Shown: positions 8,206 to 9,198 of the stretch, one piece after another | Layout: each line of letters starts with the position of its first letter | Position numbering within the stretch: the first letter of the stretch is position 1 | Origin: Acidobacteriota bacterium | Lineage (GTDB): Bacteria; Acidobacteriota; Terriglobia; Acidiferrales; UBA7541 | NCBI GenBank assembly: GCA_003224135.1 | Contig: QHYO01000047.1 | Location: forward strand, 1-9,198 | Direction: 5' to 3' | DNA: 9,198 nt | Made by a program: the position numbers and the translations under genes | The notes under the pieces: generated by a model | Told to the model about the DNA's origin: nothing | What the model saw: only the letters and a program-made list of their open reading frames with translations | Database searches by the model: none

Positions 8206-8607
8206 TTATTTCCCGAGAATGGCTTCGCGGAATTCACGAATCCGTCGCAGAAGGAAATACCACAACCAGGGAAGACAGCACAGGAGTGGGACTGCGATAC
8301 CAGCGATTTGAGGCCAGCTAGCCCATCGCAAAACATCGCGTTGCGCTGCGGCCAATTGTCCTTGAATACCAGTGTAGCCGTCAGATCTCGCCAATTCGAC
8401 GGGATCACATATCGTCTTTCCTGAGAAAATGCTCGCCAACGCGGAAAGAGCCCCTTGCTTCTTCGCTTCTGCTTCCGTTTCGGCGACACACGCTCTCTGC
8501 AGCTCCTGAACCCTGCGCTCTAGCCGGTGCGTGTTCATTTCTCCGAGACCGTAGATCAACGCACCCACGAAAATGCCGCTGATTAGAATTTTTGCTGGCT
8601 TGTCCAA
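8206..8607 (-). CDS. Small hypothetical protein with two membrane helices
   Basis: I do not recognise the family. The 133-residue product has an N-terminal hydrophobic helix (about 6-22, ILISGIFVGALIYGLG). A charged, probably helical segment follows (25-60, rich in Glu, Arg, Gln and Ala), then a middle part with ICDPVELARSDGYTGIQGQL (66-85). A second membrane helix (about 101-120, IAGIAVPLLCCLPWLWYFLL) ends in a basic tail (RRIREFREAILGK). This suggests a hairpin-like inner-membrane protein with about 78 residues on one side. Cys40 and Cys67 in that loop could form a disulfide if it is periplasmic. The first codon is TTG at 8607, with GGTG and a seven-base spacer upstream. An in-frame TGA ten codons upstream rules out an earlier start, and starting at the internal Met24 would delete the first helix. 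Coding is supported by the coherent membrane pattern rather than by homology. Being convergent with yihY, it is not in the same operon. Confidence 0.6.
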   Translation of the reverse strand: MDKPAKILISGIFVGALIYGLGEMNTHRLERRVQELQRACVAETEAEAKKQGALSALASIFSGKTICDPVELARSDGYTGIQGQLAAAQRDVLRWASWPQIAGIAVPLLCCLPWLWYFLLRRIREFREAILGK

Positions 8608-8614
8608 CTTACAG

Positions 8615-8618
8615 CACC
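8615..8618 (-). promoter_or_regulatory. Ribosome binding site supporting a TTG start
   Basis: The minus strand reads GGTG, seven bases, then TTG at 8607. The context resembles the tamB site (GGTGCTGT follows in both). No ATG or GTG in this frame lies between the upstream stop and this codon, so the site decides the start. Confidence 0.45.
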
Positions 8619-8820
8619 GTTTTTCTTCAAAACGTCACGATTTCAGCTCGTCTTGTGCGGCGTCAATACTGCTTTTTCCAACTTGCCGGTTCCCAAGAGC
8701 TTCATCGCGTCAGAACTTCTTCGCTTGCGCTCGAAACTTGCCCATCGTGTCTTTGTAACGTAACTAACCGGGGGATTGCCGCCACCAGGTGTGGGCGGGC
8801 TCTGGAGCGTCAGCGAAAGT

Positions 8821-8842
8821 CGGCTGAGCTAGGAGTTAGCCG
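8821..8842. repeat. Inverted repeat, possible 7-bp hairpin
   Basis: CGGCTGA (8821-8827) can pair with TTAGCCG (8836-8842) around an 8-base loop, using one G-T pair when read on the plus strand. No T-run follows, so it is not a standard terminator. It could be part of a structured RNA or chance. Confidence 0.35.
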
Positions 8843-8866
8843 ATCAGATTTGAAGCCGGGTCCTTA

Positions 8867-8885
8867 CCAACCTTCTGTTGGTTGG
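8867..8885. repeat. Inverted repeat, perfect 6-bp arms
   Basis: CCAACC (8867-8872) and GGTTGG (8880-8885) flank a 7-base spacer. No T-run follows on either strand, so termination is not supported. It could be an operator-like site or chance. Confidence 0.35.
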
Positions 8886-9033
8886 CCGCGCAGTGGCCCC
8901 CTTCCCATCCAGATTACTAGAGACTGCGTAGCTTTCTTTCATTTCCGTTTAGCAAAAAACTCCACAGGTGCGCAAACAACTGGGCACTATCTGCGTACTG
9001 TTACTCCATTTATAAAACCGACGACGCAACCAA

Positions 9034-9198
9034 ATGCAGCAAATAGTGCAGCGTGCGGTGGCGGATCGTATTGGCACCGAGATTGCACTGCTGCTCTTCG
9101 AGGGATGTAATCCGGAGAGCAAAAATGATCGATTGCTTCGCGAGCCAATGCGACTACTGCCGATCATCAATCGCGTCGGGGCAAAGATGGGTACGGGA
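9034..9198 (+). CDS. Possible start of a gene running off the right edge, unknown product
   Basis: From ATG at 9034 a frame stays open for 55 codons to the window end. It contains a plausible helix (VQRAVADRIGTEIALLLFEG) followed by a basic stretch (REPMRLLPIINRVGAKMG). A TAA lies seven codons upstream in frame. There is no Shine-Dalgarno before the ATG, but TATAAA at 9011-9016 could act as a -10 element for a short or near-leaderless transcript. I do not recognise a family, and the piece is short enough to be chance. Confidence 0.25.
   Translation, partial: MQQIVQRAVADRIGTEIALLLFEGCNPESKNDRLLREPMRLLPIINRVGAKMGTG

Larger units (their letters stand above)
8608..9033. other. Intergenic stretch without a supported gene
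   Basis: No frame on either strand gives a protein with recognisable motifs or a credible start signal. The first part should carry the promoter of the small leftward gene: TTGACG on the minus strand (8661-8666) could be a -35 box, but the -10 position 17 bases on (AAATCG) is poor. Between 8821 and 8885 there are two short inverted repeats. Bases 8900-9033 are somewhat more AT-rich, with TATAAA at 9011-9016. Confidence 0.5.

Noticed and set aside
8592..9110. Plus-strand open frame of 172 codons in the right-hand intergenic region
   Set aside because: The product is a Ser/Arg/Cys/Thr-rich mixture without motif, hydrophobic pattern or ribosome binding site, and it overlaps the N-terminus of the small leftward gene.

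Overview
The window looks like chromosomal DNA of a Gram-negative (diderm) bacterium. Two genes devoted to outer-membrane biogenesis fill the first 6.7 kb. The sequence style of the TamB-like and Omp85 proteins, a YihY/BrkB protein next door and the moderate GC content fit Acidobacteriota. That assignment is inferred from family resemblance, because no rRNA or marker gene is present.

Region 1 (1-6698, minus strand) is a two-gene operon. The upstream gene encodes a 983-residue Omp85/BamA-TamA family protein with about seven POTRA-like repeats and a C-terminal 16-strand-type barrel. After an 18-base gap containing a good ribosome binding site comes a very large TamB-like gene. It encodes an N-terminal inner-membrane anchor, a long beta-rich periplasmic body and the conserved C-terminal TamB domain, and it runs off the left edge of the window. 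The tamB reading frame breaks at a run of five G (minus strand) at 838-842. The 5' part (962 codons) and the 3' part (279 visible codons) both read convincingly as one protein. The join also seems to lack about 20 residues expected from the repeat pattern, so a small deletion is as likely as a one-base error.

Region 2 (6699-7161) is a divergent intergenic region of 463 bases with a plausible sigma70-type promoter for the rightward gene. Region 3 (7162-8187, plus strand) encodes a YihY/BrkB-family six-helix inner-membrane protein with an unusually long N-terminal tail. An alternative internal GTG start would remove that tail.

Region 4 (8206-8607, minus strand) holds a small gene with a TTG start that converges on yihY. 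It encodes a 133-residue hypothetical protein with a membrane helix at each end and a charged, Ala/Gln-rich middle. Region 5 (8608-9198) has no convincing complete gene. It contains a few small inverted repeats and, at the right edge, an open frame from 9034 that may be the start of a gene continuing outside the window.

The Omp85 and TamB proteins probably work together: a TamB-like bridge spans from inner to outer membrane and meets the POTRA domains of the barrel protein, forming an envelope-spanning insertion or lipid-transport machine. Nothing in the window resembles a mobile element, CRISPR array, phage or tRNA/rRNA gene, and I see no evidence for a wholly new system. The most interesting points are the multi-POTRA BamA-like partner of TamB, the broken tamB frame, and the small two-helix membrane protein.
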